The notes beneath the pieces were generated by a model, which saw only the letters and a list, made by a program, of their open reading frames with translations, was not told the DNA's origin and ran no database searches. Of a stretch of DNA of 64,000 nt, positions 23,706-35,050 are shown one piece after another. A program made the position numbers and the translations under genes. This stretch comes from Macrostomum hystrix (lineage: Eukaryota > Platyhelminthes > Macrostomidae), in contig CATNEN010000029.1 in NCBI GenBank assembly GCA_950097015.1, forward strand, positions 6,839,501 through 6,903,500, given 5' to 3'. Within the stretch, counting starts at the first letter, position 1, and every line of letters starts with the position of its first letter.

Positions 23706-26700
23706 TCATTCAAAGTTGGCTTGCTCGGCAAATTCTAACAGAGATTTCTCTTCGCGACAGATAAATTGATACAATAATTCAGCAGAGTTCTCGTGGCATC
23801 TATCCATCTGGGCGGCCATGCGATAGTCGAAGTTGTTGCCAACGCTGCCGGATCGCTTGCTAGAGCTGGCTAGCTCTTCGCTAGCCGGGAATAGCTGCAA
23901 TTCTGCGCAGCCGCTGTTGCGCAACAGGGCCAACTCTTCGATTGCTTCGGGCAGGATGACGAAATCAGCAAACTGGGGATAATCTAATCCGCCGCGTTCT
24001 TTGATGGCCTCCAACAGTTTGTCCAGCTGCCGTTGCTGCCATTGGCTCATGTCTTCTTCTGGCCAATCGCGTTGCAGCAGCACAAGGCAGTGGCCAATCA
24101 GGAGGTGCGGCGAATTTCTGCCGCCGAGATGATCAACTAGGCGACTGAGCAGGTTGGCCAGTGTAGATACAAGCAAGCGAAGAACCAGGCCGCAGGTTAG
24201 CGGAGTCAGGCACGGCGTACCTGCAGGGGGGCGGGCATCTGCTGTGACGGTCGGCACGAGGCTACCGTCAGACGGTGACAGGGCAAGGCAGCAGGCCACT
24301 AGGGGACGAACGGAGCCGGCCTGTAATTAAATTATTTTACCAAGAATCCAGGCGATGCAGTAGAACTACAAAGGGGGGAGTTCCCCACAGAAAATTTTTG
24401 TGCTGCACCTAAACGTAGCAACGCAAGCACATTGAACTAAAAAAACATGGGCCAATTTTTTGTTGCGCATCTTCTGACTGTCGAGATATTCAATGGTTCT
24501 GGCCGAAGGTCAAATTTTTCCCATAAGCGCTAGTGTATTTCATACACCCCTGTACACAAATTAGCACTGCACCTCAGTGCGGCCTTGCCAGGCCTTCAAA
24601 ATTTATCAGCATGTCACCAGAATGTGCCTGCATCATCTCACTTCCCTTATCTGGACGGACTGCTGGATCTTTAAGGGCTACAACAGGTGGAAATTGAGCA
24701 CAATGGCCCCCTTGGGTTTTATACTAATTCCCTTGGTATAAAAACGGGCGGCTAAATGGCTTGGTAGTCGCACTGTTAAAGTTGTGAAGATACCAAAAAT
24801 ATGCAACGCATAATACTAAAAATTATAGTTAGAAATTATGTTAACACTAGACCCTAACACTGTTGTTTTACATCACTAAGCCAACTAAGCTGTGATTAGA
24901 TACGAAGCGATAGACAGGTCACAGGCCTGAGCCTCACCATAGCGCCCTGCAGTTGCATACACTGCGCCTCATAATAAAGCCGCTGTTCAGCTGGCCAGAC
25001 GCCGCTAGAGGCTAGTTGCCGCATGTCGCGCAGGCAGGCAGCCGGCTGTCCGGTGTACAACAGATGCTCAGCGACGATGCCATCCAGCCAGGCCAGCAGT
25101 CGAATTGATTCGCGTCTCTTCAGGCGCTCTTGAAATGATTCTAGACGACGCTGCAGCTCTGGCCAGTCGCGAACTAACCTAACAGTCCGGCTGATGGATA
25201 GGAACGCTTTGCCAGCTTCGCGACGATTAGCCGGAGACGAGGCCAATTGAAGCTTGTCTGTAGTCGGTCGCAGGCAGTACAGTAGGAGAGCAGAGCGGAC
25301 ACCAGGAATTGGCACAGACTCAGCTTCTAACGCTGATGACGTCATCGCTGCAGCAGAGGAAGCTGGCGCTGGCGATGCTGGAGGCGACGTCGACGGAGCA
25401 GCGGAAGGTCTGGCTAAGCGATAGAAACGACAGACAGCTTCTCCTAACAGCAGAAGAGTCACAGGGGCTAGAGACTTTGTCTGCGGGGAGACGTGATGGA
25501 TGAGATAGGGATCTGAATCTAGCCACAATCTACAGTCTTATATATCTAGATAAAATGTACAGTAATCTCGATAGATTGTACGGAAATCTAGATAAAATGT
25601 ACAGTAATCTCGATAGATTGTACGGAAATCTAGATAAAATGTACAGTAATCTCGATAGATTGTACGGAAATCTAGATAAAATGTACAGTAATCTCGATAG
25701 ATTGTACGGAAATCTAGATAAAATGTACAGTAATCTCGATAGATTGTACGGAAATCTAGATAAAATGTACAGTAATCTCGATAGATTGTACGGAAATCTA
25801 GATAAAATGTACAGTAATCTCGATAGATTGTACGGAAATCTAGATAAAATGTACAGTAATCTCGATAGATTGTACGGAAATCTAGATAAAATGTACAGTA
25901 ATCTCGATAGAGCGTACAGAAATCTAGATAAAATGTACAGTAATCTAGATAGAGCGTACAGAAATCTAGATAAAATGTACAGTAATCTAGATAGATTGTA
26001 CGGAAATCTAGATAAAATATACAGAAATCTAAATAAAAATACAGAAATATAGAAAACAATTTAAGAAATTTACACGACATCTGCAGAAATCTAGAGAAAG
26101 TAGACGGAAATTTAGACAAAATCAACAAAAATCTAGACATAATCTACAAAATATATTAAAAATTGGAAAAAGGAAACAGACCTCGCTAAAATCTTCAGAT
26201 CCGGCGGCCGCCGACAGAACAGCTTCAGGTGGCCCTCTGGCCAGCTGATGCAGCTGCATTCCCAGCTGACGGCACAGGCTATCGGCCAGCTGACGACCGG
26301 CTGGCCACGGATTGGCTGGCGGTTGCCAGTTGTCAATTAGCGGCAGTGGTGCCTGCTGCTGTTGCTGCTGTGGAATGCAGTTGACTACTGAGCCTAGGGC
26401 TACGTAAAACTCCGTAGACATTGTTAAAAGTTTGCGCAGTAGCTTAGAGTTCAGTTGAACGCTTATGCTACTACTGGCACTACTGTTGACGCCAAGTAGT
26501 ACAGGTAGTACATCAATCACCAGGCATTTGCGATATTTGTTGAGCACGGTCTCTACACAAGCATCCTGGAGAATAGTTTAGAAATGGAGAACTCCAATCA
26601 GAATTGTATATTAAACAATGATGAGTTATTCAGAATAAAATGGGAATATTAAGCTTGTCTTTGAAATGTCAATATAATGATGTTTTTTAAATAGATCAGT

Positions 26701-27491
26701 CTATAGTAAACCATGGGAATTAAAACCAAAGGGATTGAATTTTATAGTTTCTGCTTTGAAGGTGAAACTTTTATGCTTTTAAACACTTAAAATCTAAAAA
26801 TTTAACATTCAAGGGGTGAGACTTTCTATAGATATTTCATGTGATTGACATAAATCCTAACTAATTGTCAGGTCAAGCTAACCTGTTCCGCAGCCAGCAG
26901 AGCTTCAACCAGGGATGCGCCCTGCTGAGCCGCCACAGATGGATACTGCTGAATGGCGTACAGCAGTAGGCTAGCCTGCTCAAGCGCGCTGCCAACCGAC
27001 TGGCCATATTTTAGCAACAGTTCGCACTGCAGTCGGCCTGGTAGCCTCCCAAAAAGTGCGCTGCAACCTGCGTCACCGTCCGCCTTGGTGACACCTTCCA
27101 GTACGCGACTAAGCTCCTGATAGAACAGCGCCTCGTTGGGATTATCCGCGTACATCTGCATGAAAGCAGCGGCAGCGGCGTCCCAATTGCCTTCGTCCCG
27201 AGCGAGTTGATATGCCCGGCGGCGCACTTTGAAGCTGTCTCGCCAGAGGCATCTAGCCAAAGCCAGATGGCACCTGGCCATCTGATAATCTCCTTGGCTA
27301 GCTCTACTTTCGATGGCTTGACAAACAAAATCGACGTCAGCTTCAATCCGCTCAGACGCTGGCACTAATGGCAAAGGATCTGTGGCCGCTGTGGTGTTCG
27401 ACTGTGAGCCAGTGGACACTGCCGCTGGGCCAGATGATGATGATGAAGGAGCTTTCCTTTTCAGCTTGCTTGACATTATAACTGAAGACAT
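23706..27491 (-). CDS. INTS10: Integrator complex subunit 10, four exons
   Basis: Exons are 26883-27491, 26182-26565, about 24938-25525 and 23706-24320, giving about 730 aa (human 710). Exon 1 has a Ser-rich head, then LARDEGNWDAAAAAFMQM and the family block PGRLQCELLLK. Exon 2 gives KCLVIDVLPVLLG (human KLFVCDVLPLIIN). Exon 3 gives LLAWLDGIVAEHLLYTGQ. Exon 4 gives IGHCLVLLQRDWP, DYPQFADFV, EELALLR and the final RCHENSAELLYQF. Integrator is the nuclear complex that cleaves snRNA 3' ends and terminates promoter-proximal pol II; INTS10 belongs to its INTS10-13-14 arm. The exon 2-exon 3 junction is unresolved: the obvious donor (GAG|gtctgt) is phase 0 but no clean phase-0 acceptor is seen near 25525. 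The intron there is filled by a 42-bp array. Intron 3 carries dispersed-repeat sequence near 24470-24660. Confidence 0.88.
24470..24560 (+). repeat. Dispersed repeat family A, partial copy 2
   Basis: ctgtcgagatattcaatggt matches the left end of the copy at 44735 (tgtcgagatattcaacgatt), followed by a diverged body with gtatttcatacacccc. It lies in intron 3 of INTS10. Confidence 0.5.
25548..26045. repeat. Minisatellite, 42-bp dimeric unit, in INTS10 intron 2
   Basis: About 12 copies of a 42-bp unit made of two related 21-mers: gtacggaaatctagataaaa and tgtacagtaatctcgataga. The right edge decays into single aaatctaga-like monomers to about 26150, showing the ancestral 21-bp monomer. Because 42 is divisible by three it is open on both strands; this is not a gene. 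Confidence 0.95.
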
Positions 27492-27685
27492 TGTGCGGAG
27501 AAATTCGAGTTTAAGTGCTTATGTCTAGAGAGGAGTAAACTGATTGTCAAGAAAATTTAAAAAAAGTTACTCCTCACTGTCTCTCACTGATAATTGTGGC
27601 CAAGTGAATTTAAAGACATACATTTATGTAGCTATAGCTAAATTATACATAGGCTATAATGTTGGCTATAAATGTGAGCTTTCAG

Positions 27686-27885
27686 CCTAGTGAGCCTAGT
27701 GGTTAGAGCTTCTGATCGAAAGGTTGGGAGTTCGAATCTCAGCCAAATGTGGAGAATTCGTGTCCATGAGCAAGACACTCAATTCCAAGTGCATTGGTTC
27801 ACAAAGGCATAAAATTAGTACTAGCAGCACATCAGTAATCAACTTCAAGACTGAAATTTTGATTGGTATGGCAGCCTCCTCAGCC
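27686..27885 (+). mobile_element. tRNA-derived SINE, second family
   Basis: The head cctagtggttagagcttctg (A box) and gttgggagttcgaatctc (B box) are followed by a body with gagcaagacactcaattcca. No tRNA acceptor stem is present. It lies just upstream of INTS10. Confidence 0.65.
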
Positions 27886-29570
27886 CATTGAGTAAAAAGC
27901 TAATTATACAACATTTAGAAGATCTACACATTTAAGATGTAGCTATGCGACTTGGCTATACATCTGTTCCAACAAGGCATTTATGAGAATTATAGTTAAA
28001 AAGAAACTAAATTAAATGACTTTTTTTGCTATGAACTAGCTCATTTACAAAGACAGTGTTACAACTAGAATAACTTTCAAATATTTTTATTTATGAAACA
28101 ATTTATATACAAATAAATATAAAAATGTTTTAATATCTAAGATTGCAAAATAATAGCTATGGGCTTCTATGCCCACTTTGGGAATTTTGGCACAGCTATA
28201 CAGCAAGTCATTTTGAAAATCATCTTGCCGCTTGTGGGATGTGGCTAAATAAAAAAATCACTTTTAACCTTGTTTGTTCCACTTGCATTATTTTGGTCAT
28301 TTAAAATCATGGGAATACTCTATGGAGTCCAATAGTAAGTCCTTGGTGGCAACAATGTATTTAAGCTTTACATATATATATAAACAGAACTTCACATTAA
28401 GCTCTAAATATAGGGTCCATGTAAACACCACAATGGACCCTACGAGACTGCAATGGACTACAGTGGGACTAAGGAAAGTTTTAATTTTTTTATTAAAAAT
28501 ATGGCTTTAATGAGCTTTGCTGATTTCTAGTAGGCCTATTGGCTTAATAAAAATTATTTTACAAAAATAATACTAATTTGTACACTCGGAAAACATAAAT
28601 TAGTTGCACACATACAGCAGCTAGCTGAAAGTTTATAATTTAATTTTTTGTTTATGTTTCTTTCATTAATTTATTTTAGATTACTTTAGACTGATGTAAG
28701 AGTCAATTGTAATTATTAGACACTTGTAATCTGATTATCTTGGTGTTAAGATTGTTTTCATTTTGTTTTTAAACAAAAAAAATCATATAATTATCATGCA
28801 TAAAATCTGAACTTGCAAATATTTTACCAAGATAATTATAATGCAATATATAGTTAGTAAAAATCCCTATTTCCCTATTGTAAAAATCTCTGAAATCTGA
28901 GATTTCAGAATGGTAGTGCTTATCCCCAGCATACTATAGCAATAATGGTCATACTATCCATGTGGTACCATGAGAATAATGACTAGCTTGTCTGCATTGA
29001 ACACTGGAAAGATAACTGTATTCTAGTTATTCTAGGAATAATAACTCATTTATTTGCATAGAACACAGAGAAGGCTTTATATATATTTTCAATCTGTTTA
29101 TGTTCTCATTTTTTAACAGTAAAACAAAGCTAATTGGTGCCAAATGTGAGTTCAAATTTATCAGAAACATAAACTTGATGGCAATTCAGGGTAGGGTAGG
29201 GCCTAATGTATCATCAACCAAACAAGAATGTGTATTTTTTTACTTCAAACCTAAGCTACAGATTTTCTATTTAAGATATGATGATAAATCAAAAGCCAAG
29301 TTATAGAAAACAGTTACATCTTTCTAAAAAGTATCTGCTTTTGCTATTTTGTCAAATAGAAAAAAGTTATTCCTGCTTTTTATCTAAAACCGAACAATGA
29401 TTTTCATGTATCTTCAAACCAAACAGAGAACTTGATGTTTGGTTTTCCATTTTGATTAAGTGGTTAAATCTTATTTTAAGGAGTGAACTATCATGAATTA
29501 TGTCATTTGAAAGCATTTTTCATGCTCTATAAATAACTACATTTATGGTCATTTAATTGGCAAGCAACCA
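27886..29570. other. AT-rich intergenic DNA
   Basis: No supported gene. 28424-28473 shares the block caatggactacagtgggact with 33955-34008, so it carries a dispersed-repeat fragment. The rest shows no pattern beyond AT-richness. Confidence 0.55.
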
Positions 29571-29574
29571 CATA

Positions 29575-30908
29575 CGAGGGGTGTTTCAAAAGTTTCCGGA
29601 CTGATGTCACCATTTTGAGTTGAAATGGCCAAATCACTTGAAATTTGATATGCAATTGCAATAAGATTATTTTTATTATGTCCTAAAATTTCAGCGCAAT
29701 CGGATTAACTGATCAAAAGTTGTAATGAATTTTGCATTAAACATCGAAAACAACAAATACGATTTTTGGATTTCAGTTTCAAGCAATCACTCCTAATCAC
29801 TGTCAGAGTCACTGATACCGTCGGCTGTGTCGCGAGGCTGACAGCTTGCGCGCTCTACGTACTCGCCTTCGATGGAGATGCACTTCTTGTAGCGCTCAAT
29901 TAGCGCGTCGAAGCCAGCCTCCCAGAATTCAGCCTTCAGCTGACTAAGCGACTGATTGGTGGCATTGATGACTTCGTCACGAGTTGAGAAGATCTGACCA
30001 CGCAGAGGCATCTTCATCTTACCGAATAAATGAATCGATACTGATCGATACCGAGCTTACAAGTTTCTCTCGATGACACATGAGTTTTAGCCATAGACAC
30101 ATTAGACAACTGCGATGCGGCTTTAGCAGCTTAAAGCCGCATCAAAACGAATAAGATTTTTAGCAGCCTACTACGCTCTACCGTTCTGAAATGAGTCGAC
30201 CGACCAACTCCGCGGACTTTGGGTCAAAACACAAGGTCAGACTATCAACTCAGATTACATAATGGATCAGCTGAATCGCCTGCGAAGTGCAGTTTTGAGC
30301 AAGCGCCGCATAATGCGTCAGAAACCGTTTATTCTTTGGGACAATGCGCGACCTCATGCTGCCGCTAGCACAAAGGCGAAGGTGGAGGAGCTCGGCTTTC
30401 GCCTGCTAAATCATCCTGCCTACAGTCCTGACCTCGCCATTGCTGACTTTCATTTATTCGGTAAGATGAAGATGCCTCTGCGTGGTCAGATCTTCTCAAC
30501 TCGTGACGAAGTCATCAATGCCACCAATCAGTCGCTTAGTCAGCTGAAGGCTGAATTCTGGGAGGCTGGCTTCGACGCGCTAATTGAGCGCTACAAGAAG
30601 TGCATCTCCATCGAAGGCGAGTACGTAGAGCGCGCAAGCTGTCAGCCTCGCGACACAGCCGACGGTATCAGTGACTCTGACAGTGATTAGGAGTGATTGC
30701 TTGAAACTGAAATCCAAAAATCGTATTTGTTGTTTTCGATGTTTAATGCAAAATTCATTACAACTTTTGATCAGTTAATCCGATTGCGCTGAAATTTTAG
30801 GACATAATAAAAATAATCTTATTGCAATTGCATATCAAATTTCAAGTGATTTGGCCATTTCAACTCAAAATGGTGACGTCAGTCCGGAAACTTTTGAAAC
30901 ACCCCTCG
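29575..30908. mobile_element. Palindromic mariner derivative (long inverted arms)
   Basis: Bounded by TA dinucleotides at 29573-29574 and 30909-30910, with tips cgaggggtgtttcaaaagtt. The first 460 bp (29575-30034) are the reverse complement of the last 460 bp (30449-30908), equal in length and almost identical; one difference seen is ctgatgtc versus ctgacgtc. The arms include the 3' half of a transposase gene, so two transposase ends point outward from a 414-bp centre. The original 5' half of the element is missing. Confidence 0.93.
30262..30690 (+). pseudogene. Mariner transposase, C-terminal fragment
   Basis: 142 codons containing the last two catalytic aspartates of a DD34D transposase: WDNARPH and YSPDLAIADFHLF, with exactly 34 residues between the two D. 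The first catalytic D region and the N-terminal DNA-binding domain are absent. The last ~75 codons lie in the right palindrome arm and are mirrored at 29793-30023 on the minus strand. It cannot be an active enzyme on its own. Confidence 0.88.
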
Positions 30909-30910
30909 TA

Positions 30911-32855
30911 CAATCTTTGTCTAAAGTACATACTGAAAAAATGTTGTTAAAAAGTATGCTTTTGCAATAAAAATTTCTACTGAAACATCAATATCTTTCT
31001 TTCCTCTTAAAGCTTCATTGCACATCATGCCTCAGCTTGTAGATAATTTCTTCAACTTTCAAATTAGTTGATCTGTGAAACACAATAGCTTGTTTCTGTC
31101 TTGCATGAGACCAAGGAAGGAGTCAAAATCTTGTTAGGTTTTGAAGATAGATACACTGTTCGGTTGATGATACATTACCCTATGGGTTTTCAGCCATGAT
31201 GCATTCTCAAGTTAATTGGTTCCTTAACCTGCTAGTTAAAGTAAAATGTATCCAGTGTTCTGTGCAGATAAGACAGTTGTTATTCTCACAATAGGCCTAC
31301 ATATATAGGCCAATATGGATAGGAAAGCTATTGCTCCAGCCCAGCTGCAATGCCCGTCTACCATCCTGCGCCAGTGGCAACTTTGACTAGCAGGCCACAT
31401 TATTCAGGCCAAGAGCTATTGCCGCCAGCCCACCCAGGACATCCTGCTGCTCACCCTGCAGGGGCCATTCAGGTGTGGCCAAGCTTGGACCTGCCACTAC
31501 ATCAACTGCCTGCTGAACAATGCCGGGGTCAGGCGCCCAACACTGCCACCGGCGCGAACCATGTTCACACTGGCTCTGCGGTGCACTATCTGATGCCGCC
31601 TCACTGACTTCTGGGGCTAACATATTATGTTGTGTTGCTGTTATTGTTGTTGCTCCAGTGTCCTGTGCAGATAAGCCATTTGTTATTCCCATGGTACATA
31701 TAGGCAAAAAGGAAAGCTATCTTTTCAGTGTTCTGTGCAGATAAGCTAGTCCTTATTTCCATAGTACCCTGTAGATAGTAAAGGCCATTATTGCAGTAGT
31801 ACCATGTGGATAAGCACTGCCTTTCAGAATATAAACTAGACATTAGCAGCCCTGAATGCCATGTTAGAAAATAACAAAAAATAGGCCTAGGCCTAGGCCC
31901 TATACTGCTTGTCCCTAAGCAGTATTTGTTCACAGTGTGATTTTCTGTTCCAATTAGATGATTAGTTTCAGGTTAATAGGTTAGGTAGTCTACCAAGGTT
32001 AGGTAGGTTAGGTTTTCAAGTGCTGATAGTTGATACAATCTTATATACTAAAAATAAAAATCTTGCTTGCTTGCTTTCATCATCTAACTAAAAGTACAAC
32101 GAAAGAAAAATTAACAAGAATTTTCTAATTAAAACCCTGGTAATAAAGAAATAAAAAGAAAAATTTAACCTTACATTTGCTACTATTTTTTATAGCAAGC
32201 AAAAAGCGACATAGCGAAATAGTCTTACATCCCAAGCAACTATTATAGCATGCGCCTAATTCGAGCTAACTATATTACGCCCTACGTTCACTTCGAATAT
32301 ATTGGAAACGAACGCACCGATTTAAAGCAAGCCGGAACAGAATTTTTATATGGACTTACAATCGATTTCCTACTTTGATTTAAAAAAATGTTCCTGTAGA
32401 TAAGTTACAACTATCGAAAATATAGTTCTCTTATTATTGTATTTTTTAATCCCCCTTTTGTTATCTTAAAATAATCTTTTCATGACACTTTTTAATTGCC
32501 ACTTTTAAATTCCAAGAATTTATAACATTATAATTACAACAAGGGTTATACATCTTTAGGTAGATAAAATACATGTATAATTGTCCCATATTTGGCATTT
32601 TTGGTGAAGAAATTGTGAAAATCGGTTGAGCCGTTTTTTAGAAAATCGATCACGCATATATATATATATATATAGTTTTCGTTTTTAAGATGGGCCTATA
32701 GGAATATATGCTACCTATAGCACTTTAGTTTACAGGAAACTTAGAAGCTGGATGTATATAATAATGCCATCTGTGACTTTATGTAGTCTTACAAAGGCGT
32801 TTTATGATATATCAGTTATGCTCCGTATTAAAAAAACTACGTTATAGTTTTGGAT
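30911..32855. other. Intergenic DNA with repeat debris
   Basis: 31255-31770 holds about three decayed copies of a block with ctgtgcagataag and ttattcccatggtac. 32580-32690 has a block with gaaaatcggttgagccgttt next to a short TA microsatellite (32657-32674), typical of transposon ends. An open frame at 31350-31607 lacks homology. No gene is supported. Confidence 0.55.
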
Positions 32856-32866
32856 CCTAGGCACTT

Positions 32867-33280
32867 CGTCATTTTACAACTTCGTCATCTTACAACTTCG
32901 TCATCCACTTGGGGAAGGTAGGACACTTCGTCATCCAGCCAATTGGCATGCTTTAAAGTTTGGTCAGTTCGTCATCTACTAATAACAAATAAGCAATTAA
33001 GTTCGTCATCAATAAAGTGAGGGTGGGGTGGTGGGGCAGAGGTGTGAACACACTTCACATCTTAAAATGCCAAAAGAGGTGTCAAAACTGATTTCATTAT
33101 AAGAGTTGAAAGAAAGGTGCCAACACGATGTGAGGAGGTGGGGAGGGGTGGTTCTGTTCTAACTTTGAAAACTTGATTTATAGATGACGAAGTGTCCACA
33201 AGTCTTAGTCTCTTCGTCATCCACCCTCTGAGATATTGGACAGATCGTCATCTGGATGACGAAGTTGTAAGATGACGAAG
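32867..33280. mobile_element. Foldback-type element with TTCGTCATC ends
   Basis: The left edge has three direct copies of acttcgtcat(c/t), spaced by ttacaa. The right edge (about 33250-33280) carries the same sequence inverted: gatgacgaagttgtaagatg then acgaagtgtcc. Internal copies occur near 32920, 32965, 33000, 33185 and 33210. No coding frame and no clear target duplication. Confidence 0.65.
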
Positions 33281-33289
33281 TGTCCAGGT

Positions 33290-35048
33290 AGGCCCTACCA
33301 TAGTTTTTTTAAGTAGGCCTAGTCTAAAATCCTATATTAATCAAATGAATGTAGGTACATAAACATTCCTGTTGGGCGTTTTCAATATAATATATTTATA
33401 ATATAAATGTATACTATATTTATTCAATCTGTATGTTCATAGCCCCTCAGTTTTTTTCATAATTATTTATACCACTATTTATTCATTTAATTGCACTGAG
33501 TTTTAGTAATACAACAATATATAGGTGCTTATTCACTTGTAGTTTAGCACACTATATATTTATATGCTAGCATTCGTACTGTCTCTAATTAGCAAGACAT
33601 GCATATATATTTTAAGTTAGCATCGGGAAAAGTTTACGTTGGCAATGTATTTCATATGAAGCCTAAATGTTGGGGTTTTTTGAGAGATGAATCATCAGCA
33701 TGACTAATTGTCCACTTGGGGTGGGTTAGGGAATTCCCTGTCACACACCCCAATTAAAATCTTGTCCCACTCCAGTGTATGTACATTTTAACGTCGGTTT
33801 AACGTCGGTAAAAACTGGTCGGTCAAAGTTATATATGCATTTTAATACTTAATACACCTATCACTACATATTTAGCTATATCTTTTGACAATATGTACTG
33901 TTTTAATTCCACCAATCAAATCTGTGAAAATGACTCAAAATGCACCACAATGCCAATGGACTGCAAAAAACTGCAATTGACTGCAACTGACTACAGTGGG
34001 ACTGAGGCAGTAGTTTTTATATTTTCTAATTTGACTTTAAGAGGTGTTGATGTCTGCCATCTGGTTGACATTCTGAAATCTCAAAAGTTATTTTCTAACT
34101 TTGTATCTTTTTATAACTTGGGAGTTAAGACTTTATAAATTATTGTTTTTTGTTAGTAAAATGTAAGACTAGTAAAATAAAACTAACAAAAGAGAACAAA
34201 ATAACAAATTTTGTTACTAAGATGATCAAATTACTCGTGTCTAATAGCCCCCATCTATCAACTTTTAAATTAGTCTGTAGTAAGCTAAAAAGTAAATTAA
34301 AAACTTCACAAAAATGCTATTTGTGTGCAGTTATTTAGTTTTCAAAAGTGTATAATGTTTTTCACTTTTTGTTTTCTTTAAACTAGAAATAATATACATG
34401 TGTAACCTCCAGAATCATAGCAAACTGTGTGACTTAGTTTTGAACCCAAAAATGCAAGGTTACAAATTGCAAACCACAATAGTGACCCAGTTGTTACTAG
34501 TCTACTAGCAACTTAAACTGATTCCATTTAGAAGCCAATGGATTGATGCTTTTACCTCATCTATGACTTAGTTATCCTTCAACTACAACTTAGTTTTTTA
34601 TCATGTCCTTAACTGCAACTTAGTTTTCCCTCAACTGCAACATATTTATAGTTTTCCTCCTTTGTGACTTAGTTAGTTTCTTTGCTTTATTTATGACTTA
34701 CAAATTGTTTCTTTATCCCAAGTTTTATATCATTGCCTTCTCTTTTCTTCTTCTTTTCTTCTCTCTCCTTCTCTTCCCTCTTCTATTTCTCCATTTCCTT
34801 TCTCTTCTTTGTGCTTTCTTCTTTCCCTCTTTGTCCTTTGGTCCTCCATTTTATTTTTTTCGCCTAATGCCTGTTGATTTTTTTGCAACTTCCTTTGCTT
34901 GGCCTTCATTACACCTGGCTAGGTCAACCAGGTGTTGCACATGTATTTAGAAATAGTTTTAAGTTAGTAAAACAGAGCAAGGAAGCATAAAAAGGCAAGC
35001 AAACAAAAAAATAAGCTGTTGTCAGCTTACTTTCTGACTTGCAACAAC
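33290..35048. other. AT-rich intergenic DNA
   Basis: No supported gene. 34430-34700 contains loosely repeated aacttagtttt/gacttagtt motifs, and 34736-34860 is a strong pyrimidine (C/T) tract. A short open frame at 33893-34138 overlaps the dispersed-repeat block shared with 28424-28473. Confidence 0.55.
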
Positions 35049-35050
35049 TA

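Noticed and set aside
25538-26140. Tyrosine-rich repeat protein frames on both strands
   Set aside because: They translate the 42-bp array in an INTS10 intron. Sense and antisense are equally open, so there is no coding signal.
30035-30110. Transposase N-terminus on the minus strand in the centre of the palindromic mariner
   Set aside because: A short open piece (MAKTHVSSRE...) exists but stops soon after entering the arm and cannot be aligned to a mariner N-terminus with confidence.
31350-31707. Proline/alanine-rich frames on both strands
   Set aside because: No homology, no splice context and overlapping frames on opposite strands. The region carries decayed repeat blocks.
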